Position numbers and translations under genes: made by a program | From: Desulfatibacillum sp. | GTDB taxonomy: Bacteria; Desulfobacterota; Desulfobacteria; Desulfobacterales; Desulfatibacillaceae | Assembly (NCBI GenBank): GCA_016342355.1 | Contig: JAEINP010000011.1 | Location: forward strand, 49,328 to 113,327 | Length of the DNA: 64,000 nt | Reading direction: 5' to 3' | Part shown: positions 50,817 through 60,632 of the stretch, piece by piece | Numbering within the stretch: position 1 is the first letter of the stretch | Layout: each line of letters begins with the position of its first letter | Notes under the pieces: generated by a model | The model's database searches: none | Told to the model about the DNA's origin: nothing | What the model saw: the letters and a program-made list of their open reading frames with translations, nothing else

Positions 50817-51195
50817 GCAATCAACCTCTTGGTTTTTCATCATAGATAGCAGGGATGCTGCAATATAACGGGGAGGCAACCACTATGCCAGTCCATCATA
50901 GCTGGCATGATATTGTGTGTCAATCCAAATTGCATACTATATCTTGCGCATTCTGGAAAAATCCCTGAAAAGGAGAGATTTGCGACCGGGACCTTTCGCG
51001 CCCCCCAGAAAGGTCCACTAACTGAGTATTTAGCCCCATTTTTATAAAAAGGCAACAACTTCCAAGTAATAATTTTATAAGAAACTGATTATAAAGCATA
51101 TTATTTAAAACAGGCGTAGAATTTTAGCACAGATAGTCATGAAGTGATTGTCTTGGAATTACTAGCAGATAGATATTGAAACAGGGTAACTGTAT
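50817..51195. other. Intergenic region without a supported gene
   Basis: Between two minus-strand genes, the hydrolase and dnaK. It is AT-rich at 51030-51190 and should hold the promoter of the hydrolase gene. A 72-codon minus-strand frame at its left end has no recognisable features. Nothing else seen. Confidence 0.5.
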
Positions 51196-51241
51196 AAAAA
51201 AAGGGGAAGACTCCCGGTTCGTCAGGCCGGGAGCCTTCCCC
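51196..51241 (-). terminator. Rho-independent terminator of the grpE-dnaK unit
   Basis: On the minus strand GGGGAAGGCTCCCGG and CCGGGAGTCTTCCCC form a 15-bp stem with one mismatch and a 9-nt loop, followed by seven T. It lies 35 bases after the dnaK stop codon. Confidence 0.93.
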
Positions 51242-51275
51242 ATTAACTGGAGAAGTTATAGTTTGATTAAAGAGA

Positions 51276-53186
51276 TCAGTCTTTGACCTCTTCAAAATCC
51301 GCATCTACAACATCGTCATCCGGGGCAGCTCCGCCCTGACCTGCACCGGGCTGCTCTCCGTCTGCGGCTTGGCCTTCGGCCGAAGCCTGTTGGTACATGG
51401 CCTCAGCCAGCTTGTGGGAAGCGGTGGTAAGTTCCTCGGAAAGACGTTTAATCTCTGCCACATCTTCGCCTTCCAGGGCTTTCTTGAGTTTTTCCATGGC
51501 TGTTTCCACGTTGCCCTTGGTGGCGGCATCTATCTTATCGCCAAGATCCTTGAGGGATTTTTCCGTGGCGTACACCATGGCGTCCGCATTGTTGCGGGCA
51601 TCAGCCAACTCCTTCTTCTTTTTGTCTTCTTCGGCATGGAGTTCGGCATCCTTGACCATCTGATTGATCTCCTCCTCGGAAAGGCCCGAAGAAGCGGTGA
51701 TTTTGATGGACTGCTCCTTGCCCGTGCCTTGATCCTTGGCAGAGACCGACACGATACCGTTGGCATCAATGTCGAAGGTCACCTCCACCTGTGGCACGCC
51801 ACGGGGAGCCGGGGGAATCCCCACCAGTTCAAAGCGGCCTAAAGTCTTGTTGCCGGAGGCTATTTCACGTTCACCCTGGAGCACATGGATGGACACGGCG
51901 GGCTGGTTGTCAGCAGCCGTGGAAAACACCTGGCTCTTGCGGGTGGGGATAGTGGTGTTTTTCTCAATGAGCTTGGTCATGACTCCGCCCAGAGTTTCGA
52001 TACCCAGAGACAAGGGGGTCACGTCCAGCAGCAGAACGTCCTTCACGTCACCCATGAGTACGCCGCCCTGGATGGCAGCGCCAATGGCCACCACCTCATC
52101 CGGGTTCACGCCTCTGTGGGGTTCCCTGCCGAAGATTTTTTTAACCCGCTCTGCAACTGCGGGCATCCGGGTCATGCCGCCTACCAGGATGACTTCATCC
52201 ACGTCCCCGGTGCTCATACCTGCGTCCTTGAGAGCGGTCACGCAGGGGCCGTCCAATTTATCCAGAAGGTCGGAAACCAGGGATTCCAGCTTGGCCCGGG
52301 TCAGTTTGACGTTCAGGTGTTTGGGTCCGCTGGCGTCAGCCGTGATAAAGGGCAGGTTGACCTCGGTTTCCACAGCCGTGGAAAGCTCCATCTTGGCCTT
52401 TTCCGCAGCTTCCTTGAGTCTCTGGAGAGCCATTTTGTCGCTCCGGAGGTCAATGGCCTGATCTTTCTTGAACTCGGCGGCCAGGTAGTCGATGATCAGA
52501 AGGTCAAAGTCCTCGCCGCCAAGGTGGGTGTCGCCGTTGGTGGACTTGACTTCAAACACACCTTCCCCGATTTCCAGGATGGACACGTCAAAGGTTCCGC
52601 CGCCCAGGTCAAAAACCGCGATCTTCTCGTCGGATTTTTTGTCCAGGCCGTAAGCCAGTGAGGCTGCGGTAGGCTCGTTGATGATACGCAACACATTGAG
52701 CCCGGCAATTTTCCCCGCATCCTTGGTTGCCTGGCGCTGGCTGTCATTAAAATAGGCCGGAACCGTAATCACGGCGTCCGTCACTGTCTCGCCCAGGTAG
52801 TCCTCTGCCGCTTTTTTTATGTACGCCAGGATAAAAGAAGATATTTCCTGGGGGGAGTATTTCTTGCCCTGCAGTTCAATGTGGGCGTCGCCATTCTCCC
52901 CTTCCACAATTTGATAAGGCAGCACCTTCATATCGCTTTTAACAATGGGAGCTGAAAACTTACGCCCGATCAACCGCTTGACAGCAAACACAGTGTTTTG
53001 AGGATTGGTGATAGCCTGTCTTTTGGCAATCTGCCCAACCAGCCTTTCGCCGCCGCTGGAAATCCCAACAATAGACGGGGTGGTGCGTCCTCCGTCCGGA
53101 TTTGTCAGGACTTTGGGTTCCTTGCCTTCCATCACTGCAACGCATGAATTGGTAGTACCAAGGTCGATTCCGATTACTTTGCCCAT
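51276..53186 (-). CDS. dnaK: Chaperone DnaK (Hsp70)
   Basis: 636 residues from [18 protein letters not shown]. ATPase signatures '[10 protein letters not shown]', '[15 protein letters not shown]' and '[13 protein letters not shown]' are in place; substrate-binding domain with '[20 protein letters not shown]' and the helical lid follow; the C-terminus ends in '[14 protein letters not shown]', close to the EEVKD tail of bacterial DnaK. Works with GrpE and DnaJ in protein folding. AAGGAGGG is 6-7 nt before the ATG. grpE lies 130 bases upstream on the same strand. No dnaJ or hrcA is in the neighbourhood. The frame is open 19 codons upstream but is not used. Confidence 0.98.
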   Translation of the reverse strand: MGKVIGIDLGTTNSCVAVMEGKEPKVLTNPDGGRTTPSIVGISSGGERLVGQIAKRQAITNPQNTVFAVKRLIGRKFSAPIVKSDMKVLPYQIVEGENGDAHIELQGKKYSPQEISSFILAYIKKAAEDYLGETVTDAVITVPAYFNDSQRQATKDAGKIAGLNVLRIINEPTAASLAYGLDKKSDEKIAVFDLGGGTFDVSILEIGEGVFEVKSTNGDTHLGGEDFDLLIIDYLAAEFKKDQAIDLRSDKMALQRLKEAAEKAKMELSTAVETEVNLPFITADASGPKHLNVKLTRAKLESLVSDLLDKLDGPCVTALKDAGMSTGDVDEVILVGGMTRMPAVAERVKKIFGREPHRGVNPDEVVAIGAAIQGGVLMGDVKDVLLLDVTPLSLGIETLGGVMTKLIEKNTTIPTRKSQVFSTAADNQPAVSIHVLQGEREIASGNKTLGRFELVGIPPAPRGVPQVEVTFDIDANGIVSVSAKDQGTGKEQSIKITASSGLSEEEINQMVKDAELHAEEDKKKKELADARNNADAMVYATEKSLKDLGDKIDAATKGNVETAMEKLKKALEGEDVAEIKRLSEELTTASHKLAEAMYQQASAEGQAADGEQPGAGQGGAAPDDDVVDADFEEVKD

Positions 53187-53316
53187 ATTTGAGCCCTCCT
53201 TAGTATGGATAGTGTTTTTTATAAGACATCGCGCTTCCGGCAATTGCCGTGCGCGCTTTTTTATCTGCTTTAAATCGGTTCTCTTTTTTCAAAAAGCCTG
53301 TTTGCTTCCCTATCTG

Positions 53317-53931
53317 TCAGCTTCCAGCCTTGCCCTTGGCAACAGTCACCAGAGCGGGGCGAATCAGCCTCTCCTTTAACAGGTAGCCTTTTTGCATTTC
53401 ACGGATTACTGTCTCTTCGGGATGTTCGTCCGACTCCTCGGCCATCAGGGCCTGATGATAGGTCGGATCAAAAATCTCACCTACAGAGCACAGCTGCGTA
53501 ACGCCATGGCGTTCCAGAACCTTAAGGATCTCCTTTTCAGTCAACTGCACCCCTGCCAGAACGTTTTGGGCGCAATTGGGGTCATCCAAATTCAAGGTGC
53601 ACGCCATAGCCCGTTCCAGATTATCGATGACAGGCAGAATTTCCTTGATGAGAACCTCGTTGGCGTACTTTTTAAACTCGGTCATTTCTCGCTCGGCGCG
53701 CCGCCGGTAGTTCTCGAATTCCGCCAGGGTTCTCAGGTATAGATCCTTATAATCCTGGGTGTCTTCCTTTACGGCCGCCTCCTCACATTCCTGGGCCTGC
53801 CCCACAGCGTCCTCAGCCACTCCCTGCTGGACTTCCGCCTCTCGTGCCTGTTCATCGTCTCCGGCGACTCCTGCCTCCATGTCAGAGGCATCTCTTACCG
53901 GTACTTTTATAGATTGGTTCATTTTTTCCAT
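53317..53931 (-). CDS. grpE: Nucleotide exchange factor GrpE
   Basis: 204 residues from MEKMNQSIKV; the ATG three codons later is equally possible. An acidic N-terminal region ('EAGVAGDDEQAREAEVQQGV'), the long coiled coil 'LYLRTLAEFENYRRRAEREM', then the beta wing with 'VLERHGVTQLCSVGEIFDPT', 'HQALM' and 'VIREMQKGYLLKERLIRPAL' and 'VTVAKG'. This is a typical complete GrpE. It exchanges nucleotide on DnaK. It is the first gene of the grpE-dnaK unit; usual partner hrcA is absent and no CIRCE element is present. Confidence 0.96.
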   Translation of the reverse strand: MEKMNQSIKVPVRDASDMEAGVAGDDEQAREAEVQQGVAEDAVGQAQECEEAAVKEDTQDYKDLYLRTLAEFENYRRRAEREMTEFKKYANEVLIKEILPVIDNLERAMACTLNLDDPNCAQNVLAGVQLTEKEILKVLERHGVTQLCSVGEIFDPTYHQALMAEESDEHPEETVIREMQKGYLLKERLIRPALVTVAKGKAGS

Positions 53932-53975
53932 AATTTGCTCACAAAGGTCGAATTTTCTATAGTTTAGCATCACAC

Positions 53976-54009
53976 GGGAACAAGATAAGACCCCCTGTTC
54001 CCTTGTCAA
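53976..54009 (-). promoter_or_regulatory. grpE promoter with an inverted repeat
   Basis: On the minus strand TTGACA (54009-54004), 16 nt, TATCTT (53987-53982). A dyad GGGAACA...TGTTCCC (53976-53982 and 53996-54002, 13-nt spacer) covers the -10 region and spacer. It does not match CIRCE (TTAGCACTC-N9-GAGTGCTAA), so HrcA control is unlikely; another repressor or a sigma factor may act here. Confidence 0.6.
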
Positions 54010-54307
54010 GTGACATATTGCCATGGATTCACTATGTTGAACATCAGTTTTCGCGGGTTGAAACACACGTTTACAAGAGGACTTCGGCGCCCCAAAAAAG
54101 AGTTGTCGGACAGGAAAGAATTGGTTACGTCTGAAAATCTGAGAAAAAATAGCAGATTCACCTTGAAAATGTCTCCGAGAGTAGTTACTATGTCTGCTGG
54201 TTGTGCTAGGCGGGGAGTTGGCGGTGCCTTGTCACCTGAAATCCGCTTTATGCAGGGCTGAATCCCTCCCTGAGGGCCTGATGTCCTGGATTAACGGAAA
54301 CACTCAG

Positions 54308-54402
54308 ACCGGTCGCCGCGCAACAGACGGTCACGAACCTCGTCAGGTCCGGAAGGAAGCAGCGATAAGTGGTTTAGTCTGTGTCGTGGATCGACCCCGG
54401 TT
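54308..54402 (+). ncRNA. ffs: Signal recognition particle RNA (4.5S type)
   Basis: Contains the SRP RNA hallmark GTCAGGTCCGGAAGGAAGCA at 54342-54361 with the GGAA tetraloop and asymmetric loop that binds Ffh. Flanks pair into the long hairpin: ACCGGTCG with CGACCCCGG, and CGCAACAGAC with GTCTGTGTCG. About 95 nt, the small bacterial form; ends may extend by 10-20 nt. A T-rich tail follows (TTGTTTTTGTTTTTT), so it probably ends there. Located on the plus strand between divergent grpE and the HtrA-type protease. Confidence 0.9.
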
Positions 54403-54517
54403 ATGTAGTTGTTTTTGTTTTTTCGGGAATAAGGGTTCGAAGGGAGGTGCACAACCTCTCTCCAGGTCCCAAACCTTAACAGGCAGTGTGCCATGTTTTA
54501 TATAAGGAGAAAAACCC

Positions 54518-55597
54518 ATGTCCCCTGGCAGTAGATGCGCCGGGCTACTTGCGTGGATCGTCCTTTGCCTCTGCCCTTCTCTTTGTTTGGGCCTTACCCA
54601 GGCTGAACAAACCGTCATTGATATACACCAAGACGCAGCGCCGGGCGTTGTCAATATCACGTCCATTACGGTCCAATACAATTTCTTTTATCAGCCCATC
54701 CCCCTTGAGGGTTCCGGGTCCGGGGTGATAATTGACCGCAAGGGTCACATACTCACCAACAACCATGTTATCAAAGACGCCCATCGCCTGGAAGTCACCC
54801 TGGCAAATGGAAAGCATTATCGGGGACAGTTGGTCGGGTCTTATCCGGACGCTGACTTGGCGGTAATCAGGATAGAGGCGCCCCAAAACGAGCTGTATCC
54901 TCTTCCATTGGGAGAGTCCGCTTCACTGCAAGTGGGGCAAACCGTCCTGGCCCTTGGCAACCCTTTTGGCCTGGGCGAGACCCTTACGACCGGCGTTATT
55001 TCCTCTTTGGGGCGATCCATTCGCAGCGAAGACGGCGCCCTCATGGAAGGTCTTATCCAAACAGACGCATCCATTAATCCTGGAAATTCAGGCGGCCCCC
55101 TGTTGGACACCTCCGGCAAAGTCATAGGCATCAACACGGCCATCCTTTCACCCAGCGGAGGCAGCATAGGCATAGGATTTGCCGTGCCAGCAGACCTGCT
55201 GAATCGGATCGTTCCCGAGCTCATTGAAAAGGGCTATGTAGCCTATCCATTCCTGGGCGTCAGCGTTTTCCCGGTTTTTCCCGGCTTGGCAGAGGCCCTG
55301 AACCTGGAAGTGGATTATGGGGCGCTCGTGGTGGATATGGTTCGAAAAGGGCCGGCAGACCTGCACGGTATTTTGGGACCATCCCGCAAAGTTCAGATAG
55401 GCAATGCCATTTTCCCCGTGGGGGGAGACGTTATTGTGGCCATTGACGAAGATACAGTCAAGGATGGCGATACCTTTAAAAGCGCCATCTCTAAACACTG
55501 GCCCGGTGACCAGGTGAGAGTAAAGGTTCTGCGCAAGGGAACTTTTTTAACCATACCCGTTACTCTGGGAGAAACGCCCAGGGCGAAGCGACGATAA
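54518..55597 (+). CDS. HtrA/DegP-type periplasmic serine protease
   Basis: 359 residues. Signal peptide 1-25 ('LLAWIVLCLCPSLCLG'), trypsin-like domain with catalytic His83 ('ILTNNHVIKDA'), Asp113 ('YPDADLAVI') and Ser191 ('INPGNSGGPLLD'), then one PDZ domain (about 245-345: 'FLGVSVFP', 'GALVVDMVRKGPADL', 'GGDVIVAIDEDTV'). HtrA proteases degrade misfolded envelope proteins. One PDZ places it with DegS/HhoB-like forms. The ATG has AAGGAG 8 nt upstream. It lies 115 bases after the SRP RNA; next gene 13 bases downstream is HlyC/CorC. Confidence 0.93.
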   Translation: MSPGSRCAGLLAWIVLCLCPSLCLGLTQAEQTVIDIHQDAAPGVVNITSITVQYNFFYQPIPLEGSGSGVIIDRKGHILTNNHVIKDAHRLEVTLANGKHYRGQLVGSYPDADLAVIRIEAPQNELYPLPLGESASLQVGQTVLALGNPFGLGETLTTGVISSLGRSIRSEDGALMEGLIQTDASINPGNSGGPLLDTSGKVIGINTAILSPSGGSIGIGFAVPADLLNRIVPELIEKGYVAYPFLGVSVFPVFPGLAEALNLEVDYGALVVDMVRKGPADLHGILGPSRKVQIGNAIFPVGGDVIVAIDEDTVKDGDTFKSAISKHWPGDQVRVKVLRKGTFLTIPVTLGETPRAKRR

Positions 55598-55610
55598 AGG
55601 TGAGTGCTGG

Positions 55611-56849
55611 ATGACGCTGACAGAAAATGCCGTGCTGCTAATTGTTCTGGTGTGCTTGTCTGCTTTTTTTTCCGGAGTGGAGACCGCTTTCACCTCTTTG
55701 TCCGAGATCCGGCTCCAGCACCTCCTGGAAAAGAAAACCAAGGGCGCACGGAAGATAGCCGCCCTCTTCAGCAACAAGGAACGCCTGATCATAACCATCC
55801 TTATCGGCAACAACCTGGTGAACATTGCAGCGTCATCCCTTGCCACATCCATGGCCATTGAGTACTTGGGGTCCATGGGGGTGGGAGTTGCCGTCGGAAT
55901 CATGACCCTCACAATATTGGTATTCGGAGAGGTCACTCCCAAAACCATCGCCATAGCCAAAAACGAATGGATTGCAGCCAACAGCGCCGGACTGGTGCGC
56001 TTTTGTCAGTTCCTCTTTTTTCCCGCCATAATTTTCCTGCAATGGATGTCGATTTTGGCTTCCAAACCGATCAAGCACTCCAAACAGCCCATCATTACGG
56101 AAGATGAGATTAAGAGTGTTGTCACCCTGGGGGAAGAAGTGGGAGAAGTGGAAGAGGATGAAAGGATCATGATCCACAATATCTTCCGTTTTTCAGACTT
56201 GGAAGCCTGCCAAATCATGACGGACCGCACAGCCATTTTCACTGCACCAGGTGAATACACAGTGGAAAAGGTTGCCAAAGAAGTGGTGAGTCGAGGGTAC
56301 TCCCGCATTCCCATTTATGAGAACAAACGGGATAACATTGTAGGGATCCTGTATGCCAAGGATTTGCTTAACGCCTTGATTTCAGGCAAAGAAAATGCCA
56401 CACTCAAGGAACTTTCCAGACCGGTTATGTTCGTGCCGGAAACCATTCTGGTGGACGACCTTCTTAAAAAATTTCAAAAAGAACGCATCCACATGGCTAT
56501 TGTGGTGGATGAACACGGCGGAGTGGGCGGCCTCATTACCATTGAAGACTTGCTGGAGGAAATTGTCGGCGATATCATGGACGAAACCGACAAGGAACAG
56601 GTGATGATCCATAAGACCGGAAAAAAAAAGGCCCTGGTAAAGGGGCAGACCGAAGTGGAGGAGGTCAACAAGGTGCTGCACTTGGGCATTAGCGAACATT
56701 CCGACTTTGAAACCATTTCAGGTTTTATTCTCAGCCGAATGCGCCGTATTCCTGCGCCCGGGGAGGAGCTCAACCTCGGGGATGCCATCATTCGCATTAC
56801 CAAGGCTGATAACCGCCATATAGAAGAAGTGGAAATCGAAAAAATTTAG
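55611..56849 (+). CDS. HlyC/CorC-family membrane protein with CBS domains
   Basis: 412 residues. DUF21 membrane domain with about four helices (5-26, 58-80, 88-112, 122-145), a CBS pair (about 200-325: 'IMTDRTAIFTAPGEYTVE', 'YSRIPIYENKRDNIVGILYA', 'VDDLLKKFQKERIHMAIVVD', 'GGVGGLITIEDLLEEIVGDI') and the C-terminal CorC_HlyC domain ('HLGISEHSDFETISGFILSR'). Family members move or regulate Mg/Co ions or affect ion homeostasis. The gene follows the HtrA gene by 13 bases and is likely cotranscribed with it. Confidence 0.92.
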   Translation: MTLTENAVLLIVLVCLSAFFSGVETAFTSLSEIRLQHLLEKKTKGARKIAALFSNKERLIITILIGNNLVNIAASSLATSMAIEYLGSMGVGVAVGIMTLTILVFGEVTPKTIAIAKNEWIAANSAGLVRFCQFLFFPAIIFLQWMSILASKPIKHSKQPIITEDEIKSVVTLGEEVGEVEEDERIMIHNIFRFSDLEACQIMTDRTAIFTAPGEYTVEKVAKEVVSRGYSRIPIYENKRDNIVGILYAKDLLNALISGKENATLKELSRPVMFVPETILVDDLLKKFQKERIHMAIVVDEHGGVGGLITIEDLLEEIVGDIMDETDKEQVMIHKTGKKKALVKGQTEVEEVNKVLHLGISEHSDFETISGFILSRMRRIPAPGEELNLGDAIIRITKADNRHIEEVEIEKI

Positions 56850-56986
56850 GCTGCCTGTTTTCCTTCTCCAAAGCGAATGCATAGGTTTCTTAGACTGCAA
56901 TGCCTTCAACTTCACAACTCCACTTTCATCAGCAGAATATCGAAATGACACGTTCAACAATCTTCTGGAGGAGACTCCTCCAAGCC

Positions 56987-57175
56987 TTACCTGGCCAGGT
57001 CGATAATGCGTTCATTGATCCGAGCCAGGGCTTCGGCGGGAAACCGTTTGCGAGAGTGGGTGTATATGGAAGGATCAAAGGGCTTTTTCTCTGAAAAGCC
57101 CTTCATGCCGAAAAAATATTGAAAATAGGGATTTTCCCGGATCTGTTCCACGCACTCCTCATCGAAAAGCCCCAA
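56987..57175 (-). pseudogene. IS5/IS1182-type transposase remnant
   Basis: The minus-strand frame reads 'LGLFDEECVEQIRENPYFQY' then 'FFGMKGFSEKKPFDPS' and 'HSRKRFPAEALARINERII'. This is the N-terminal DUF772 segment of IS5/IS1182 transposases ('qIqENPYlQYFlGl...pFDpSllvhFRKRl...iNe'). It ends in a stop after about 62 codons; no DDE catalytic part or inverted repeats follow. It abuts the RND exporter gene: the frame begins within a few bases of that gene's stop codon. Confidence 0.7.
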
Positions 57176-57179
57176 CTTG

Positions 57180-59597
57180 CTACTTTAATTCCACCGAAAC
57201 GCCTTTGCCATACATCACTGTCAACAGGGCTGGCACTAAAAACAAGTCGGCAGCCAGGGCGAAGAGAATCGCGCATCCGGTCAACAGGCCGAAATGAACA
57301 TTGCAAGTGAGATAGGCGGTCATATAAATAAAGAATCCCCCGCAAAGAACCAGGCTGGTTATCACGATGGCCCTTCCAGCAGTGTGAGGTGTTTCCCGCA
57401 CTGCCTGTTCCACATTTCTGTTGATTTCAAAACTTCTGCGAAAATGATGCAGGAAATGAATGGTATCGTCCACCACCAGGCCCAGCACAATGCTGCCTAT
57501 TAAAATGCTGAACAGGTCCAAGGGGATTCCGAGAACTCCCATCACGCCGAAAATCATGATAATAGGAACGATGTTGGCGATCATGCTCATGAGGCCCAGC
57601 CCTATTCGCCCTATCATGAGAATCATCAGAAGGGTGATCACCGCCAAGGCAAACACGTAGCTCTTGGCCATGCTGGTAATGAACAGCTTGGTAATGCCGA
57701 TGAAAAGGGACATATGACCGGTCAACTTTACGGTTTCGCCGGAAAACTGCCGTCTCAGATAGTCCTGTATGAGATCCACGTAATCCTTGTACAGGATGGA
57801 ATCGGTAAACGGCGCCAGGATGGACAGCCTTGCGGTCTGATATGTGCTGTCGACAAGCTCCTCCAGGTCGTCGCTGCCGCTAGATTCAAAAAGGATCAAC
57901 TCCTGGGCGATCAGTTCACGGTTGTCAGGGACCACATAGGCTGCATCGCGATCCTCATTCAATGCCCGGTTGGTTTCTTTTAGGGCGTCGGCAAGGGAAA
58001 AAACCTTTCCTGACCGTATATTGTGGGCGGAAAGGGTGGGAATCACCTCGCCCGCCTCAGCCAAACGAGCTAATAGATCGGGGTCGTGGAAGCCGTTTCG
58101 TCTCCCCGAATCCACTACAACCTCCAGCACCACCGTGCCGCCGTTTGTCTTGTCCATCATATCCGTGCCGGTCCGGGCCGTGGAATCTTCCGGCAGCCAT
58201 TTCATGGCATTGTGCGAAAATCGGACGTTAACGGCGGCTGCTCCTGCAAGAATCACGAGAACTGCCCAGATGAGGATGATCATGATGGGCCTTTGGGTGG
58301 TTAATCGCGTGACGCCCTCAAACATCCTGTCCATAAAGGAAAGTTTTCCCGGTGATGCTTTTGCCGACTGTTTTACGGGGAAAATTGCGATCAGGGAGGG
58401 CAGCAGAAAAATTGTGTAGATAAACGCAAGCATGACGCCAACCGGTGCGATATAGCCCAATTGTGCGACAATGGCCACATCCGCCCAGATAAAGGACAGC
58501 AACCCGCATGCCGTGGTCAGGCTGGTCATAAAAATGGGAAGCCCGGTATGCCCGACCGCCTGGACAATGGCTTGGCGTTTGTCGCCGCTGCCTTGAAAAT
58601 TTTGATAGAAAATGGTCAGAATATGCACGGAATCGGCGATGCCGACCACGATCAAAAAGGTCGGTAGAATTTGAATCGCGTTGGAGATCGGGATTCCCCA
58701 GGCAGCCATAATTCCGAACGACGATATGAGCGAAAATATGACCGTGATTAGCGGATAGACCACCCCGGAGATCCTACGGAATAGTATGGCCAGGAAAATA
58801 ATTATCAGCAAAAATGAGAGCGGTATCATCAAGCCAAGATCTTTTTCGATCCCCCGCTGAATTTCCGCAACGAATACAGGCGTACCTGCGAAATAAAAGT
58901 GGATTACTTTTCCCCGATACTTGTCCACAATTTCACGGATAACGTTATATATTTCGATGTTTTGTTCGTTGTTCAAAAAGTTCTGGCTCGGCTCGCCGTC
59001 TGCCTCAGGCGCCTTTTCGAACCCGTCGAAGATATCACCATCCGCCGCCCCTACCACAGCCTGAGCTTTGACAAGAATCATCGCCATGGATCGGTCCGGC
59101 GCGATCAGCAAATTGTCGTAGAGTGGATAGCGGTCGATAAGCCCAATAATACGCTGGTGCTCCTCGATGGTTTCCGGCGGGTCGGGCATGAGATCTTCCA
59201 CAATAAGGGTGTCGCCTTCCGCCCGAACCACGCGGCCATTGACCAGGCTGTCGACTTCGTCCAGATAAGGAACTTTTTCTTCAAGTTCCTTGTGCAGCCG
59301 GTTCATGATCGCCAGAAATTCAGGCGTCAGGCCTTTTTCCGGACGCATGCCGATTAGGAACATGTCGTCCTGGCCGAACTGGTAGCGGAAATCATTATAG
59401 GCAATCAACGTGGGGTCGTCTTCGTGAAAAAAACTTTCCTCACGGGTGTCCATGGTCAATTTCGGCAATTGCCCGGCAAGAATGGCTGTGGTGATCAATA
59501 TCGCACATAGCGTAATAAAATAATGGGCGTATACCCATGCTGCAATGCCTGCGAAAAGGTTTTCCAATCTCCGGTGGATGGTATTCATGATGTGCAT
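57180..59597 (-). CDS. RND/MMPL-family exporter
   Basis: 805 residues. Membrane helix at 15-40, a ~200-residue periplasmic loop, then a five-helix bundle ('LMIPLSFLLIIIFLAILFRR', 'FLIVVGIADSVHILTIFYQN', 'GLPIFMTSLTTACGLLSFIW'), repeated in the second half ('LMILMIGRIGLGLMSMIANI', 'IPLDLFSILIGSIVLGLVVD', 'DDTIHFLHHFRRSFE'). Two repeats with D residues in 'GIADSVH' and 'VVDDTIHF' are the MMPL/sterol-sensing-like pattern of lipid exporters. GAAGGA is 4-5 nt before the ATG. The tetR gene ends just 9 bases upstream on the same strand, so the regulator and pump form an operon. The stop codon is at the junction with an IS remnant. Confidence 0.88.
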   Translation of the reverse strand: MHIMNTIHRRLENLFAGIAAWVYAHYFITLCAILITTAILAGQLPKLTMDTREESFFHEDDPTLIAYNDFRYQFGQDDMFLIGMRPEKGLTPEFLAIMNRLHKELEEKVPYLDEVDSLVNGRVVRAEGDTLIVEDLMPDPPETIEEHQRIIGLIDRYPLYDNLLIAPDRSMAMILVKAQAVVGAADGDIFDGFEKAPEADGEPSQNFLNNEQNIEIYNVIREIVDKYRGKVIHFYFAGTPVFVAEIQRGIEKDLGLMIPLSFLLIIIFLAILFRRISGVVYPLITVIFSLISSFGIMAAWGIPISNAIQILPTFLIVVGIADSVHILTIFYQNFQGSGDKRQAIVQAVGHTGLPIFMTSLTTACGLLSFIWADVAIVAQLGYIAPVGVMLAFIYTIFLLPSLIAIFPVKQSAKASPGKLSFMDRMFEGVTRLTTQRPIMIILIWAVLVILAGAAAVNVRFSHNAMKWLPEDSTARTGTDMMDKTNGGTVVLEVVVDSGRRNGFHDPDLLARLAEAGEVIPTLSAHNIRSGKVFSLADALKETNRALNEDRDAAYVVPDNRELIAQELILFESSGSDDLEELVDSTYQTARLSILAPFTDSILYKDYVDLIQDYLRRQFSGETVKLTGHMSLFIGITKLFITSMAKSYVFALAVITLLMILMIGRIGLGLMSMIANIVPIIMIFGVMGVLGIPLDLFSILIGSIVLGLVVDDTIHFLHHFRRSFEINRNVEQAVRETPHTAGRAIVITSLVLCGGFFIYMTAYLTCNVHFGLLTGCAILFALAADLFLVPALLTVMYGKGVSVELK

Positions 59598-59605
59598 TCA
59601 TTCCT

Positions 59606-60217
59606 TCACTTGTTGGGGAGGCGCGTCATACCGGCCAGGGTTTGGCGTATCATGGCTAAGGTTCTATCCGCAGCGGCCTCAGGGAGCATGGCGGAGTTCC
59701 TGAAAAACATGACCAATACGCAAAAATATTGAGAGAACAGGATTTGGGCCATGATTTCGGAATCCACCCCCGGGGCCAAACGGCCTTCTTGTTTTTCCTG
59801 GTCAATCAATCCTCCAAGATAGTTGAAAAACCCGGCGGTGTCGGCGGCCATGGCCTGTGTTTCTTCATCAGGCTCAAAAACCGTACGGGTTAAGAAAAAA
59901 CGGTACAGATCCCGGTTGACGGCATAAAACCGGAACATAGAGCGCCAAAGATGCGTAAGCCTTTCCGCTAAGTCTTCCTCCTTTGGCATGGATGCAATGG
60001 CGCATTGAATATTACGGTCGATATCCTCGATAAGGGTCGCTTCCATCAGCGCTCTCTTGTTTTTAAAGTGCACTACCACCGAGGCTGGCGAGACCCCCGC
60101 CTTTTTCGCAATGGCGCGCATGGTGCACCTATCCACATCCGTTTCCATGAACAACTTTTTTGCCGCCTCCATGATGAGATGACGGGTTTCACGTTTGGAT
60201 GCTTCACGGCGATTCAT
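59606..60217 (-). CDS. TetR-family repressor
   Basis: 203 residues. N-terminal HTH 'RHLIMEAAKKLFMETDVDRC' to 'TMRAIAKKAGVSPASVVVHF' and 'KNKRALMEATL' is the classic TetR DNA-binding region; the rest is a helical ligand and dimer domain. It heads the operon with the RND exporter and likely represses it by binding the operators upstream (60234-60260). The ligand could be a lipid or xenobiotic. Confidence 0.9.
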   Translation of the reverse strand: MNRREASKRETRHLIMEAAKKLFMETDVDRCTMRAIAKKAGVSPASVVVHFKNKRALMEATLIEDIDRNIQCAIASMPKEEDLAERLTHLWRSMFRFYAVNRDLYRFFLTRTVFEPDEETQAMAADTAGFFNYLGGLIDQEKQEGRLAPGVDSEIMAQILFSQYFCVLVMFFRNSAMLPEAAADRTLAMIRQTLAGMTRLPNK

Positions 60218-60233
60218 AGGCAGCCCTCTTAGT

Positions 60234-60260
60234 AAACATGTTTGTTCGCTAAACGTGTTT
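60234..60260. promoter_or_regulatory. Paired palindromes, probable TetR operator
   Basis: AAACATGTTT (60234-60243), a perfect 10-bp palindrome, and AAACGTGTTT (60251-60260), one base off symmetry, lie 17 bp apart centre to centre, 17-43 bases before the tetR start codon. Two near-identical dyads at this spacing suit two TetR dimers on neighbouring helix faces. Confidence 0.6.
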
Positions 60261-60632
60261 ATTCAAAACATGAGGGCGTGTCAAGGCAATTTTTTGAATC
60301 CAACCCAAGCTGATCCTTCTGGGGCGCGTTAATTGTTTGGGGCTTAGTGAAAAGCTATTGTAAAACTTTGGAAATGAAGCGCCTCACAGCAAACTGCGGG
60401 ATGTTTGCCCTTTCAAGAACAAATCGCTTATCTTGGCAGGATATCATTCTTGAATATGGTGAAATTTGCCTGGAAGGCCGCAAGGCGTAGTCGTGCTCCA
60501 TGGATCATGCGGCTTTACCGGGAAAAAATTGATGTGGTTCCATGAAGATTGGAACTGCAGGATCGGGAAGGGCGCCCTCAAAACATAAATGGGGATTAGC
60601 GGTAACAAACGATAATCCCTCAATGTTTTTTT
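60261..60632. other. Intergenic region without a supported gene
   Basis: Spacer of 372 bases between the tetR promoter and the tRNA-like sequence. No reading frame with recognisable content on either strand, and no strong hairpin or repeat was noticed. Confidence 0.5.

Noticed and set aside
53932..54060. CIRCE element before grpE
   Set aside because: TTTAGCATCACA looks faintly similar, but the inverted partner GAGTGCTAA is missing.
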